Shown piece after piece: positions 27,805 to 36,466 of a stretch of 47,953 nt of DNA (the first letter of the stretch is position 1; each line of letters starts with the position of its first letter). The notes under the pieces are model-generated. The model saw nothing but the letters and a program-made list of their open reading frames with translations, searched no databases and was not told where the DNA came from. Origin of the DNA: an uncultured Verrucomicrobiota bacterium (GTDB lineage: Bacteria; Verrucomicrobiota; Verrucomicrobiia; Opitutales; Seribacteraceae); assembly GCA_902618175.1 (NCBI GenBank), contig CACMZN010000013.1, forward strand, positions 1-47,953. Reading direction: 5' to 3'. The translations under genes were made by a program, and so were the position numbers.

Positions 27805-28389
27805 ATGAGCATATCCTCAAAGAAAAAGAAAAAAAGGGAAATTGAAATAGGTGACTTTGTGAAGGAAACCGCATCCTCAAAGGGGAAAAAAAAATGCGGA
27901 GAAGTACTCATGATTCTTCAGGATAATCCGGGAGATCCCACTTTAGAATGCGTTGAAGTACACCCAGATGAACTCACGCCTTTGGAAAAAGGGACAGACG
28001 GACTGAAAACCTTCAAAACCAAAAGATCAAAGCTTAAGCACTACACTCCCAGAAAACAGCTTTTCAGCAAGAAGACTTTTGAAAAGGGTGATGTAGTTCG
28101 ACATAAAAGAGGTTCTACTATTAGGTATGGTAGAATTGTATGCTTCGTTCATCCAGATGGTTTGTATTCCAGTTCTCACGAAGAAGGATACAATGGAAAA
28201 GATTTGCTGGAGTGTGTGGAAATTGATAAAAAACCCGGACTTTTACAAAGAATTGGACCAGACGGTGAGCCCAAGCGTTTTCAGGCCCAAGGTAAGGATT
28301 GTAAAATTATAAAAGTCATAACAGTTGATTCAAAAGGTGAAGAAACTACCATGCACAAACTTGATATTCCGGATGAAGAGGAAGTTTGA
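27805..28389 (+). CDS. Tandem SH3/KOW-like domain protein
   Basis: The 194-residue protein is two copies of one domain. Unit one (about 14-79) runs from IEIGDFVKETASSKGKKK through LECVEVHPDE; unit two (about 92-170) runs from FEKGDVVRHKRGSTIRYGRI through LLECVEIDKK. Each starts with a G-D-(F/V)-V strand typical of SH3-like or KOW beta barrels and ends with a basic stretch. The N-terminus is Lys-rich (SSKKKKKREI). No signal peptide, so probably cytosolic and possibly RNA-, DNA- or ribosome-binding (inference). I do not recognise a named family. Confidence 0.62.
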   Translation: MSISSKKKKKREIEIGDFVKETASSKGKKKCGEVLMILQDNPGDPTLECVEVHPDELTPLEKGTDGLKTFKTKRSKLKHYTPRKQLFSKKTFEKGDVVRHKRGSTIRYGRIVCFVHPDGLYSSSHEEGYNGKDLLECVEIDKKPGLLQRIGPDGEPKRFQAQGKDCKIIKVITVDSKGEETTMHKLDIPDEEEV

Positions 28390-28403
28390 AAGTTCCTGTT
28401 TCT

Positions 28404-28655
28404 TCAACTTTCATTTACAATCCTCAACATCTCCAAATCAATCTGCCTTTTTCTGAGGCGCACGATTTTACTTTCACACATTTTGTATGCGGGCACTGAT
28501 ATCCTACTTCTAATGTCTTGATTATTTGCGAAAGATATTTCTACAAATTTAGAGTTCCATTTAGTAGTGCACCATTTTAGATTGTACGCACTTAATAAAT
28601 AATCGATAACTTCAGATCGATTCAGAAAATATTCACCAGATATTTTTTTTACCAT
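28404..28655 (-). CDS. Small hypothetical protein
   Basis: The 83-residue frame starts MVKKISGEYFLNRSEVIDYL and ends LEMLRIVNES, with a basic C-terminal helix (IVRLRKRQIDLEML). No family is recognised. It sits in an AT-rich pocket with the HTH-like gene 55 bp upstream on the same strand, and either a real small gene or a chance frame is possible. Confidence 0.4.
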   Translation of the reverse strand: MVKKISGEYFLNRSEVIDYLLSAYNLKWCTTKWNSKFVEISFANNQDIRSRISVPAYKMCESKIVRLRKRQIDLEMLRIVNES

Positions 28656-28710
28656 GCGTTACATGAATATGAAAGTTTCCCATGTAACTTTGTAAGAATA
28701 ATAAAGCTAT

Positions 28711-29112
28711 CTAAGAATCATAGTCGCCATTTTTTATCTTCTGGCAAGTTGCGGTGGACACTCCGCAAGCGGAAGCAGCTTCAGCTAAAGTTTTTCCTTC
28801 TGCAAGCAATACCTTCACCTGTTCAACTATTTCGGAAGTCACGCGGTTCTTTTGTGATGCAATTCCAAAGCGATTGTAAAATTTGGCTTTAGCTATGGGA
28901 GGAAGTCCCAATACATAGCACTCAAGATAATCCACAACTCCACGAAAAACTTTCCGACCGTCTTCTCTTTTGTGTCTAGCGTGATCATTCTTAATGAGAT
29001 CAAAGAGTTTAGTTTGTTCACTCTTATCAGCTTTTTTAGCTTCAATTTGCTTTTCAATCTTTTTCTTCCAAGCTTCAAGTTCCTTAACGGTGATGTTATC
29101 TTTTATATCCAT
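28711..29112 (-). CDS. Small protein with C-terminal helix-turn-helix
   Basis: The 133-residue protein has a lysine-rich coiled N-terminus (about 10-45, KKKIEKQIEAKKADKSEQTK) and a C-terminal helix-turn-helix like those of resolvases and transposon regulators: EQVKVLLAEGKTLAEAASAC then GVSTATCQKIKNGDY. It probably binds DNA. Lacking any recombinase catalytic domain, it may be a regulator or a leftover of a mobile element. It lies downstream of yifB on the same strand. Confidence 0.58.
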   Translation of the reverse strand: MDIKDNITVKELEAWKKKIEKQIEAKKADKSEQTKLFDLIKNDHARHKREDGRKVFRGVVDYLECYVLGLPPIAKAKFYNRFGIASQKNRVTSEIVEQVKVLLAEGKTLAEAASACGVSTATCQKIKNGDYDS

Positions 29113-29180
29113 AATTACATTGTTTATTCATTGAAATATAGAAAGTAATAGAATTAACATTTATATTTGTAAAGATTATA

Positions 29181-30719
29181 CTAGTTACAAACATTTCTGT
29201 CTAAACTTCGATATTGAATCGCTTCCAAAAGATGTTTTTTTTCAATTTTTTCTTCTTGTTCCAAATCTGCTATTGTTCGAGATACTTTTAAGATTCTACC
29301 ATATGCCCGAGCAGAAAGTGAAAGTTGACTCATTGCCCTATTCAAAATCTCCAAGTTGTCTTTTGATAGGGAACAAATCTCGTCCATTAATGAGGAAGGA
29401 ATTTCGGAATTCGAGGAAATTCCACACTTTAAATATCTATTATTCTGAATTTCTCTACAAGCTTCAATTCGGCTACGAATGGATTCCGAAGATTCACCTT
29501 GCAGCGGATTCTGCAAATCCTGGATTCTAACAGCGGGAGCCTCCACATGAATGTCTATGCGATCAAGCAAAGGACCGCTGATCTTCGATCTGTATTTTTG
29601 GATTTGGGGCATAGAACACCGGCAGTTGTGTTGCAAATCTCCCAGATAACCGCAAGGGCATGGGTTCATTGCCGCTACCAACATGAATCGACTGGGAAAT
29701 GTAATCTTTCCTGCACTGCGTGAAATGGTGACTTCTCCGTCTTCCAAAGGCTGCCTCAACACTTCCAAAACGGATCGTTTGAATTCAGGCAATTCATCCA
29801 GAAAAAGCACCCCATTATGAGCCAAGGAGATTTCTCCCGGCCCGGGTTTTACACCTCCTCCAATCAAACCAACGTCGCTGATCGTATGATGTGGAGAACG
29901 AAATGGTCTTGTCCAATCTTGAGACTTTTTACTCTGACTTTCTCCACCAATCGAATAAATGTTGAGAATTTCCAAATGTTCTCTCAAGGTGGGATTCGGT
30001 AGAATGGTGGGAATTCTTTTGGAAACCATGGACTTGCCCGAACCTGGAGGTCCGATGAAAATTATGTTGTGCCGTCCTGCGACTGCCACCTCAACAGCTC
30101 TTCTTAGGTTTGCCTGACCCTTAACTTCTGAAAAATCAATTTTTGTCCGATTCAACGATTTTAGCCTGAAAGGACTTTGACTCTTAGACAAAGCATCTGG
30201 CTTGTCGGGGTTTTCAAAAAACGCAATTGCCTCAGCCAGAGAATCTAAAGGATAAACCTTCACCCCCTCCACCAAACATGCCTCCTCTGCGGAAGCACGA
30301 GGAAGCAAGAGGCCGCGTTTTCCCACTTCCTTAGCAAGCAGAGCCATGGTCAACCCTCCCCGTACTGCTCTAACTTCTCCCGACAAACCTAATTCTCCGG
30401 CGATTAGGTAATCATTTAATTCCCTCGATTGAAATTTGCCCATCGAAGCCAAAAGAGTCAAGGCAATGGGCAAGTCGAAAGAAGAACCTTCTTTCTTTAG
30501 ATCGGCGGGTGCTAGATTTATGGTTACTCTAGTTCTTGGTCCACCATATCCATTGTTGATCAAACTTGATTTTACTCGATCCATGGATTCTTTGACTGCA
30601 GCGTCTGGTAAACCCACTAAAATGCATCGGGGTTCTCCCTTTTCGCCACTGTTCGCCTCCACTGTGACCGAAACTGCTTTTACTCCCTGTAGAGTTGCCG
30701 AATAAGTGACTGCAAGCAT
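29181..30719 (-). CDS. comM: YifB/ComM Mg-chelatase-like AAA+ ATPase
   Basis: The 512-residue protein has the ComM layout: an N-terminal Lon-protease-like fold (about 1-170, with [20 protein letters not shown]), a Mg-chelatase AAA+ domain with Walker [11 protein letters not shown] and Walker [11 protein letters not shown], the sensor region [12 protein letters not shown], and a C-terminal Mg_chelatase_C helix domain with [20 protein letters not shown]. ComM is a hexameric branch-migration helicase that extends heteroduplexes during natural transformation. No competence genes adjoin it. Length is typical. Confidence 0.93.
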   Translation of the reverse strand: MLAVTYSATLQGVKAVSVTVEANSGEKGEPRCILVGLPDAAVKESMDRVKSSLINNGYGGPRTRVTINLAPADLKKEGSSFDLPIALTLLASMGKFQSRELNDYLIAGELGLSGEVRAVRGGLTMALLAKEVGKRGLLLPRASAEEACLVEGVKVYPLDSLAEAIAFFENPDKPDALSKSQSPFRLKSLNRTKIDFSEVKGQANLRRAVEVAVAGRHNIIFIGPPGSGKSMVSKRIPTILPNPTLREHLEILNIYSIGGESQSKKSQDWTRPFRSPHHTISDVGLIGGGVKPGPGEISLAHNGVLFLDELPEFKRSVLEVLRQPLEDGEVTISRSAGKITFPSRFMLVAAMNPCPCGYLGDLQHNCRCSMPQIQKYRSKISGPLLDRIDIHVEAPAVRIQDLQNPLQGESSESIRSRIEACREIQNNRYLKCGISSNSEIPSSLMDEICSLSKDNLEILNRAMSQLSLSARAYGRILKVSRTIADLEQEEKIEKKHLLEAIQYRSLDRNVCN

Positions 30720-30737
30720 TCTTTGTTTCCCACCAAA

Positions 30738-31328
30738 TTAAGGAAGATTTCTATTGCGAATAAGAGCAGAGACAGATTTGAATTCAGGATGCGTGGAGTC
30801 CTTCAACATTGAATAAAAAAAAGTCTCGAGAGGGATTAAACTACAGCCATGAGTTCTCAGGGCCTCGAGACAATGAAGTCCATCCGATTTCCGTCTTTCG
30901 CCAATGCAATCAGTAATGATAGAAACTTCCAATTCATTCTTCAAGGCATCAAGAGCCGTCAAATAAATGCAAATAGGGGTTTCCACCCCCACCAAGAAAA
31001 GATGATCAATTGAAAATTCATTCAAATAATCAACAAATTCTCTCGATCCAAAAGCCGAGAATGAATTTTTGCGGACTAGCCTCTGATCATCCACCTCATT
31101 CAAAATTTCAGTCATGGTACTGCCAAGCTTTTCCGGCACTTGCTCGGTAATCACAATCGGCAGTCCCAATAAGCCAGCCCCTTTCGCAAATAGAGTTACT
31201 GATTCAATTAAATCTTCCCCATCCAATACACTGCTTATCAAACGGGGTTGCATATCCATTATAACCGCAATCGACTGCAATGACTTAAATAAACCTGAAC
31301 TCATTTTTTTTTTGCTTAACTCATTCAC
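30738..31328 (-). CDS. Isochorismatase-like cysteine hydrolase
   Basis: The 196-residue protein has the isochorismatase fold with the likely triad Asp25 (VIMDMQPRL), Lys87 (RLVRKNSFSAFGS) and Cys120 (VGVETPICIYLTALDAL). The pattern is nearer to the YcaC-like hydrolases than to EntB. Substrate unknown; amide or nicotinamide-like. It precedes yifB (18 bp) on the same strand. An internal ATG nine codons in is an alternative start. Confidence 0.87.
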   Translation of the reverse strand: MNELSKKKMSSGLFKSLQSIAVIMDMQPRLISSVLDGEDLIESVTLFAKGAGLLGLPIVITEQVPEKLGSTMTEILNEVDDQRLVRKNSFSAFGSREFVDYLNEFSIDHLFLVGVETPICIYLTALDALKNELEVSIITDCIGERRKSDGLHCLEALRTHGCSLIPLETFFYSMLKDSTHPEFKSVSALIRNRNLP

Positions 31329-31411
31329 TCATTTAGAAGTAAGTTATTTACTTGTTCATAATGTGATTTGAGCAAATGTGAAGAGGAATAGAGTTTATTT
31401 ATTAATTACCA

Positions 31412-31891
31412 ATGAAATTATTTCCACTCCTCATACTTTTTATTTCCTTGTGTTCCTTTCTATCCATCAGTTGCAACAGGCATCGATACAATCCAGAAAA
31501 GATTACCATACGACCTAGAGTTTTTGTCGCCGGTTCCATTCCCGTTCCCATCGTTGATGAATATGATTTCATTGATGTTCAATTAGGCACAATTGCCAAT
31601 ATTTTAACAGATGACCCCGACGACAGGATTTATGCCTTATGGTTCAATTTGGATCGAAGGAGTGCAATTTCAATTCAAAAAGAAACACTAAGAAATAAGG
31701 GAAAAAATCTTCATCTAGTTGTGGCAGGAGAGGTTGTTGGAATTCACCCGATCGAAAAAATGATATCCAATGGAGTCATTCCCTTCGTACTTTCCTCACA
31801 ATTAGATGAGATAAATGCCCTAAAACTTTACAAGGGAATGAAATCTTCCATCAAAGAACTCCAAGCCGAATTGAAGGCTCACAAGGGATGA
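31412..31891 (+). CDS. Lipoprotein with SecD-head-like domain
   Basis: The 159-residue protein starts with a signal peptide and lipobox LSISC (Cys21). The rest reads like the periplasmic head of SecD/SecDF: YALWFNLDRRSAISIQKETL (the a.f.ld....f...t helix), NLHLVVAGEVVGIHPIEKMI then ISNGVIPFVLSSQLDEINAL. That match is by pattern only. It overlaps the following M23 peptidase by 4 bp, so the two are coupled. Possible role: periplasmic envelope factor; unproven. Confidence 0.62.
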   Translation: MKLFPLLILFISLCSFLSISCNRHRYNPEKITIRPRVFVAGSIPVPIVDEYDFIDVQLGTIANILTDDPDDRIYALWFNLDRRSAISIQKETLRNKGKNLHLVVAGEVVGIHPIEKMISNGVIPFVLSSQLDEINALKLYKGMKSSIKELQAELKAHKG

Positions 31892-32934
31892 AAGCAAAGT
31901 CTTCATTCTTCAATACCTTCAAGAGGATAAGTCCTTGTATTTTCTTATCAGCTTTCTTGACTGAATGCTTATTTTCATCTCCAGAACACTTCAAACTTTC
32001 TTGGCCAACTCCCAATCCCGCATTCGCAAAAGGTCAGGGTTATTCTGCTTTTCTTCAAAAAACGGGTCCTGACAAGGACTTCAGTTCGGGAGCTTTTGGA
32101 TGTGTTCGCAACAACGGCTATAAATTTCATGAAGGAATTGATCTTTATCCCTTGCGGCGAGACTCCAAGGGCAGAGCCATCGACAATGTTTTCTCTTCCA
32201 TGAGAGGAAAAGTCACTTACATTAATCGAACAACTGGCCACAGTGCATACGGCAAGTACCTTGTAATGGAACACAGGGAGCAAGGAATTTGCCTGTATTC
32301 TCTTTACGCTCACCTCGCGTCAATTGAACCCGGTTTGAGTGTTGGAAGTATTGTTGAAGTTGCTTCTCCGCTCGGAAAAATGGGTAATACCGCATCTTTT
32401 TCAATTCCACTGAGTCGTTCACACCTTCATTTTGAAATTGGTCTGAGATTAACTAGTGATTTCCAAAAATGGTTTGATCGCCAGTCCTTCAAAACTCCCA
32501 ATCATCATGGAAACTTCAGCGGTTTTAACTTGGTCGGAATAGATCCGATTCCTTTTTACTCGGCTTACCAAGCAAAATCATTCAAGTCTCCACTTGAGTA
32601 TTTCAAAAACCTTCCTTCGGTAGTGAATGTTCGAGTTAAATCCACTCGAGTTCCTGATTTTGCTAAGCGTAACCCAGGCCTCTTCCCAAAAATACAGGAA
32701 AGCAACCTATTTCATGCATGGGATTGCTCCTTTGGTCCCTTCGGAATACCGATTCGCTTGAGTCCATCGAAAAAACCCCTACCCGGAAAACAAATCGTAC
32801 AGATCACCAGCTTTGATTCTAGTGTGCAAAACAAACCTTGTCGCCAACTTGTGAAAAACTACAGCGGGCAGTTTCAATTATCAAAGCAATTGAAAGTTTA
32901 TCTCGAACTCCTTTTCGGCATCACTCTTGCGTAA
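31888..32934 (+). CDS. M23-family (lysostaphin-like) metallopeptidase, exported
   Basis: The 348-residue protein has an N-terminal signal-like segment and an M23 domain with its zinc residues: His81 and Asp85 in FHEGIDLYP, His142 in SLYAHLAS and His181 in SRSHLHFEIG. Active members cut peptidoglycan cross-bridges or stems; others act as envelope scaffolds. Since the ligands are all present an active enzyme is plausible. A C-terminal region (about 215-348) has an unknown beta-rich character. It overlaps the preceding lipoprotein gene by 4 bp and the next gene by 8 bp. Confidence 0.87.
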   Translation: MKAKSSFFNTFKRISPCIFLSAFLTECLFSSPEHFKLSWPTPNPAFAKGQGYSAFLQKTGPDKDFSSGAFGCVRNNGYKFHEGIDLYPLRRDSKGRAIDNVFSSMRGKVTYINRTTGHSAYGKYLVMEHREQGICLYSLYAHLASIEPGLSVGSIVEVASPLGKMGNTASFSIPLSRSHLHFEIGLRLTSDFQKWFDRQSFKTPNHHGNFSGFNLVGIDPIPFYSAYQAKSFKSPLEYFKNLPSVVNVRVKSTRVPDFAKRNPGLFPKIQESNLFHAWDCSFGPFGIPIRLSPSKKPLPGKQIVQITSFDSSVQNKPCRQLVKNYSGQFQLSKQLKVYLELLFGITLA

Positions 32935-34048
32935 CGAAAAACTTCATTTTGCCTTTTTCGTGACTTCGCATGGTTTCGGACACGCAACCAGAGCCTGTGC
33001 CGTAATCGAAGCCATGCATGAATCTTTTCCATGTAGGTTTTCTATTTTCAGTTCCCTACCCGATTGGTTTTGGACCAATAATCTGAACAACATCCATCAC
33101 GAACTATATGATGCCAAAACCGACGTTGGATTGATTCAAAAAGATCCCTTTACTCATGATTTGGAAAAAACCCTTGTTCACTTGTTGAAATTTCTGTCTT
33201 TCGATGATGAAAATTTCCACTACTGTCTGGCAGTCTTACGGGCTCAGAAACCCGTTGCCATAATGTGTGATATTTCTCCCCTTGGTCTCAAAATAGGAGA
33301 TATTTTAGAAATTCCGACTATACTGATAGAAAATTTCACTTGGGACTGGATCTATGAGTTTTATGAAAAGGAACTAAGTCAATTCTCTGACGTCAGAAAA
33401 TCACTCCTTACGATTTTCAGATCCGCCGAACTGCGTATCCAGGCAATTCCTTTTTGTGAGAAAGTCACACTTGCTGAAGTTGTTGATCCCATACATCGTA
33501 AACTAGGCAGCACTAAGGAGGAGGTCAGAGAAAGGCTGGGGATCCCTGAGGAACATTCGATCACTCTAGTCACTACGGGTGGAATTGTAGAGAAATATGA
33601 GTTCGTCAAGAAACTAGAGCAAGTAAAAGGTCAAACATTTATTTTGACTGGAAACTATTCTTCGATTCAAAGAAGCTCCAACATCTTAGAACTTCCCATC
33701 CGAAACTCTTTTAACTTTCAAGATTTGGTAAGATCTTCAGACTTGGTGGTGGGCAAGGTTGGATATGGCACTGCGGTTGAATGCTGGGCTGGTGGGACCA
33801 GTCTGCTACCGGTCTACCGGGAGCATTTTCGAGAATCCGCCAAAATGCGCGCGTTTGTTCTCGAGAACCTTTCGAATCGGGAAATTTCAATGAACGAATT
33901 CCTTTCCGGAAATTGGATTGGAAAAAACTTGGACTTGTCCCCTCCTCTTTCAGAGATTTCCTTGAACAATCGAAAGAAAGGTAGCTTGCAAGTTGCAAAT
34001 CTCGTCATTTCATTTCTTCATCGTCAATCAAGCCTTCCTGCCTCTTGA
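32927..34048 (+). CDS. Glycosyltransferase-like protein (GT28/GT-B type)
   Basis: The 373-residue protein begins HFAFFVTSHGFGHATRACAV, the N-terminal Gly/His-rich motif of GT-B glycosyltransferases and L-arabinokinase N-terminal domains (SGHGFGHATR type), and its C-terminal half has DLVVGKVGYGTAVECWAGGT, the donor-nucleotide-binding pattern of GT28 proteins. The sugar and acceptor are unknown. The start is a TTG at 32927 that overlaps the M23 gene stop by 8 bp. Position between an M23 peptidase and a sugar isomerase hints at an envelope-glycan role (inference). Confidence 0.82.
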   Translation: MRNEKLHFAFFVTSHGFGHATRACAVIEAMHESFPCRFSIFSSLPDWFWTNNLNNIHHELYDAKTDVGLIQKDPFTHDLEKTLVHLLKFLSFDDENFHYCLAVLRAQKPVAIMCDISPLGLKIGDILEIPTILIENFTWDWIYEFYEKELSQFSDVRKSLLTIFRSAELRIQAIPFCEKVTLAEVVDPIHRKLGSTKEEVRERLGIPEEHSITLVTTGGIVEKYEFVKKLEQVKGQTFILTGNYSSIQRSSNILELPIRNSFNFQDLVRSSDLVVGKVGYGTAVECWAGGTSLLPVYREHFRESAKMRAFVLENLSNREISMNEFLSGNWIGKNLDLSPPLSEISLNNRKKGSLQVANLVISFLHRQSSLPAS

Positions 34049-34075
34049 TCTATTTTTACAAAATCAAATCCAATT

Positions 34076-34894
34076 ATGAAAATGAAGTCATGCGTTACAC
34101 TTTCACTTGTTCCCGCCCTGCGCGGAGGTCCATGGATTCTATGGGATGAATTAAGCATTGGACTGGAAAAGGCCCATGCATTGGGATTCGATGCGGTCGA
34201 ACTCTTTACAGAAGATGCTTCAGCCGGCAAACCTGGAGAATTAGCTCATCTACTCGAAAAAAACGATCTTTCCCTTGGAGCGGTGGGAACTGGTGCCGGA
34301 AAAGTAATCCAAGGGCTGACCATTACCTCGTCTGACCAAGCCGTAAGAGAGCAAGCAAAGTCATTTATTGTTGAAATGATATATTTCGGCGCTGAATTCG
34401 CAGCACCTGCAATCATTGGTTCAATGCAAGGAAATTGCGGAAAGGAATCGACTGTCGCAGATGCACGAAAGTATCTCGGCGACGCTCTATCCTTTCTTGG
34501 TGAAAAAGCTTCGCAAGCAGGTACTTTTCTTCTTTACGAACCCTTAAATCGATACGAAACCAATTTATTCAATCACTTTGAGGAAGCCGCTGATTTTCTC
34601 GATGAAATGAAAATTGAAGGAGTCCGTTTGTTGGCCGACTTATTTCATATGAACATCGAAGAGAAAGACATTGCGTCAAGTTTGCTGGCGGGAGCCCGAA
34701 GATTGGGTCACGTTCATTATGCAGACAGCAATCGGAGAGCTGTTGGTTTCGGTCACACCCCTATTGAACCCATAGCTCAAGCATTGAAAAAAACCGATTT
34801 CGAAGGATATATTTCTGCTGAAGTCTTTGACTGGCCGGATCCTGAATCCGCTGCAAAACAAACCATTTCCTCCTTCAGGAAGCATTTCTCCTGA
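34076..34894 (+). CDS. Sugar phosphate isomerase/epimerase-like TIM-barrel protein
   Basis: The 272-residue protein has the xylose-isomerase-like TIM barrel (AP endonuclease 2 family) with metal-site residues in LLYEPLNRYETNLFN (Glu), VRLLADLFHMNIEE (Asp, His), GHVHYADSNRRAVGFGH (His) and ISAEVF (Glu). Typical family members interconvert ketoses or act on 2-keto acids such as hydroxypyruvate. Substrate cannot be assigned. It follows the glycosyltransferase at 27 bp and precedes the Nramp-like gene. Confidence 0.87.
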   Translation: MKMKSCVTLSLVPALRGGPWILWDELSIGLEKAHALGFDAVELFTEDASAGKPGELAHLLEKNDLSLGAVGTGAGKVIQGLTITSSDQAVREQAKSFIVEMIYFGAEFAAPAIIGSMQGNCGKESTVADARKYLGDALSFLGEKASQAGTFLLYEPLNRYETNLFNHFEEAADFLDEMKIEGVRLLADLFHMNIEEKDIASSLLAGARRLGHVHYADSNRRAVGFGHTPIEPIAQALKKTDFEGYISAEVFDWPDPESAAKQTISSFRKHFS

Positions 34895-34934
34895 ATTCAA
34901 CAACCAAAGAAAAATGCCAGGATTCGGATGATTC

Positions 34935-36452
34935 ATGAATGAAGGAACCAAATCTCCCCCTCATTCTATCCCATCAATATGTAGAAACCTTGGTCCCGGG
35001 TTGATCTTAGCTGGCTCCATAGTGGGTTCGGGTGAGTTGATAGCCACTACGCGAACTGGAGCCGAAGCAAAATTTGAATTTCTTTGGCTTATTATTTTTG
35101 GCTGCGTCATAAAGGTTTTCGCTCAAATCGAGTTTGGCCGTCACGTCATAACCCACAATCAGACTTCTCTTCATTCTCTCAATTCCCTACCAGGTCCCAG
35201 ATTGAGATTTCGCATTGGTCTTCGAAAGGTCACAGCCAACTGGCTTCTTGTTTTCTGGTCTCTGATGCTTTCGACGATTCTTGCACAGCAGGGAGGAATA
35301 GTAGGAGGAGTAGGCCAAGCGCTAGCCATTACCTTTCCATTGACGGAAGAAGGTTATGAAAGAAACACCCTGGTTTCAAAAAAAGTGACGAAGTTCATAC
35401 AGATGTCCGAAGCTGAAAAAACTGGTGATCAGCAAACATCTGAACGACTTAGAAAAGAATTGGATGAATTTCCAACTTTGCCCGATTCTAAGGACGATGT
35501 CTATTGGTCCATCATCTTGGCTTTTATCACCATGATTCTCCTTCTTAACGGTAGATTTTCCTTCATTGAAAAATTCTGTATTTTCTTAGTCTCCAGTTTC
35601 ACTTTGATCACCATCATTAATTTGTTTTCCTTGCAGACTCACGAAGCATGGGCAATTAAATCTGAAGATCTAATCAGAGGCCTGTCTTTCTCGTTTCCTC
35701 CAATTTCAGCCGAAAACAATCCGATCATTACAGCCCTAGCAACTTTTGGAATAATTGGAGTAGGTGCGTCTGAGCTACTGGTATATCCATATTGGTGCAT
35801 GGAAAAAGGTTATGCCCGATATACCGGCAAAAGAGACCAAAGCGATGCCTGGACTCAAAGGGCCAAAGGATGGCTCAGGGTAATGCAGTGGGACGCATGG
35901 GGATCTATGCTGGTCTATACATTTTGCACCGTAGCATTCTATCTTTTGGGAGCGTCTGTTCTTGGAAGATCGGGCCTGGTACCAGAAGGATCTGAAATGA
36001 TTCAAACCCTTTCTTCGATGTATGCCCCAGTCTTTGGAGAGTGGGCACGAATCATTTTTCTATTTGGGGCGGTCGCAGTATTGTTCTCTACGTTTTTCGT
36101 TGCCTTGGCCGGACAAGGTAGAATGACAGTGGATGCTCTAGTTGTTTCTGGCTTTCTTAAGGAAAACGACAAAAAAAGGCAAAGGGCAATTAACTTTACG
36201 GCTATTCTATTCCCTGCGTTGAGCGTAATTTGCTATGTCTTCTTTCCACAACCGGTTGCCCTTATTTTAATTTCAGGAACCATGCAAGCCATGATGTTGC
36301 CACTCATTGGGTTTGCAGTCTTACATTTTCGCTACCGAGAATCTGATTCTCGACTTGGGCATTCGTTGCTTTGGGACTTTTTCTTATGGATGTCCTTCTT
36401 GAGTTTTCTGATTATTGGCATGTATCAAATATATGCCAAGCTTTTCTCATAA
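34935..36452 (+). CDS. Nramp-like divalent metal transporter, atypical
   Basis: The 505-residue membrane protein begins LGPGLILAGSIVGSGELIATTRTGAEA-type (shown in two parts: LGPGLILAGSIVGSGEL, IATTRTGAEAKF), the Nramp-related first membrane segment found in Planctomycetes and Verrucomicrobia. It lacks the DPGN motif that holds the metal in typical Nramp proteins, and the sixth segment reads GIIGVGASELLVYPYW rather than MPHN. A hydrophilic insert of about 50 residues (about 137-189) sits between membrane segments. About 11 membrane segments remain. The transported ion is unknown. Confidence 0.77.
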   Translation: MNEGTKSPPHSIPSICRNLGPGLILAGSIVGSGELIATTRTGAEAKFEFLWLIIFGCVIKVFAQIEFGRHVITHNQTSLHSLNSLPGPRLRFRIGLRKVTANWLLVFWSLMLSTILAQQGGIVGGVGQALAITFPLTEEGYERNTLVSKKVTKFIQMSEAEKTGDQQTSERLRKELDEFPTLPDSKDDVYWSIILAFITMILLLNGRFSFIEKFCIFLVSSFTLITIINLFSLQTHEAWAIKSEDLIRGLSFSFPPISAENNPIITALATFGIIGVGASELLVYPYWCMEKGYARYTGKRDQSDAWTQRAKGWLRVMQWDAWGSMLVYTFCTVAFYLLGASVLGRSGLVPEGSEMIQTLSSMYAPVFGEWARIIFLFGAVAVLFSTFFVALAGQGRMTVDALVVSGFLKENDKKRQRAINFTAILFPALSVICYVFFPQPVALILISGTMQAMMLPLIGFAVLHFRYRESDSRLGHSLLWDFFLWMSFLSFLIIGMYQIYAKLFS

Positions 36453-36466
36453 AACGAAGGAAAGGA

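Noticed and set aside
36371-36466. Longer start for the TonB-like gene at 36371
   Set aside because: It would overlap the Nramp-like gene by 82 bp and add a segment unlike any TonB N-terminus; the TTG at 36467 has an AGGA at good distance.
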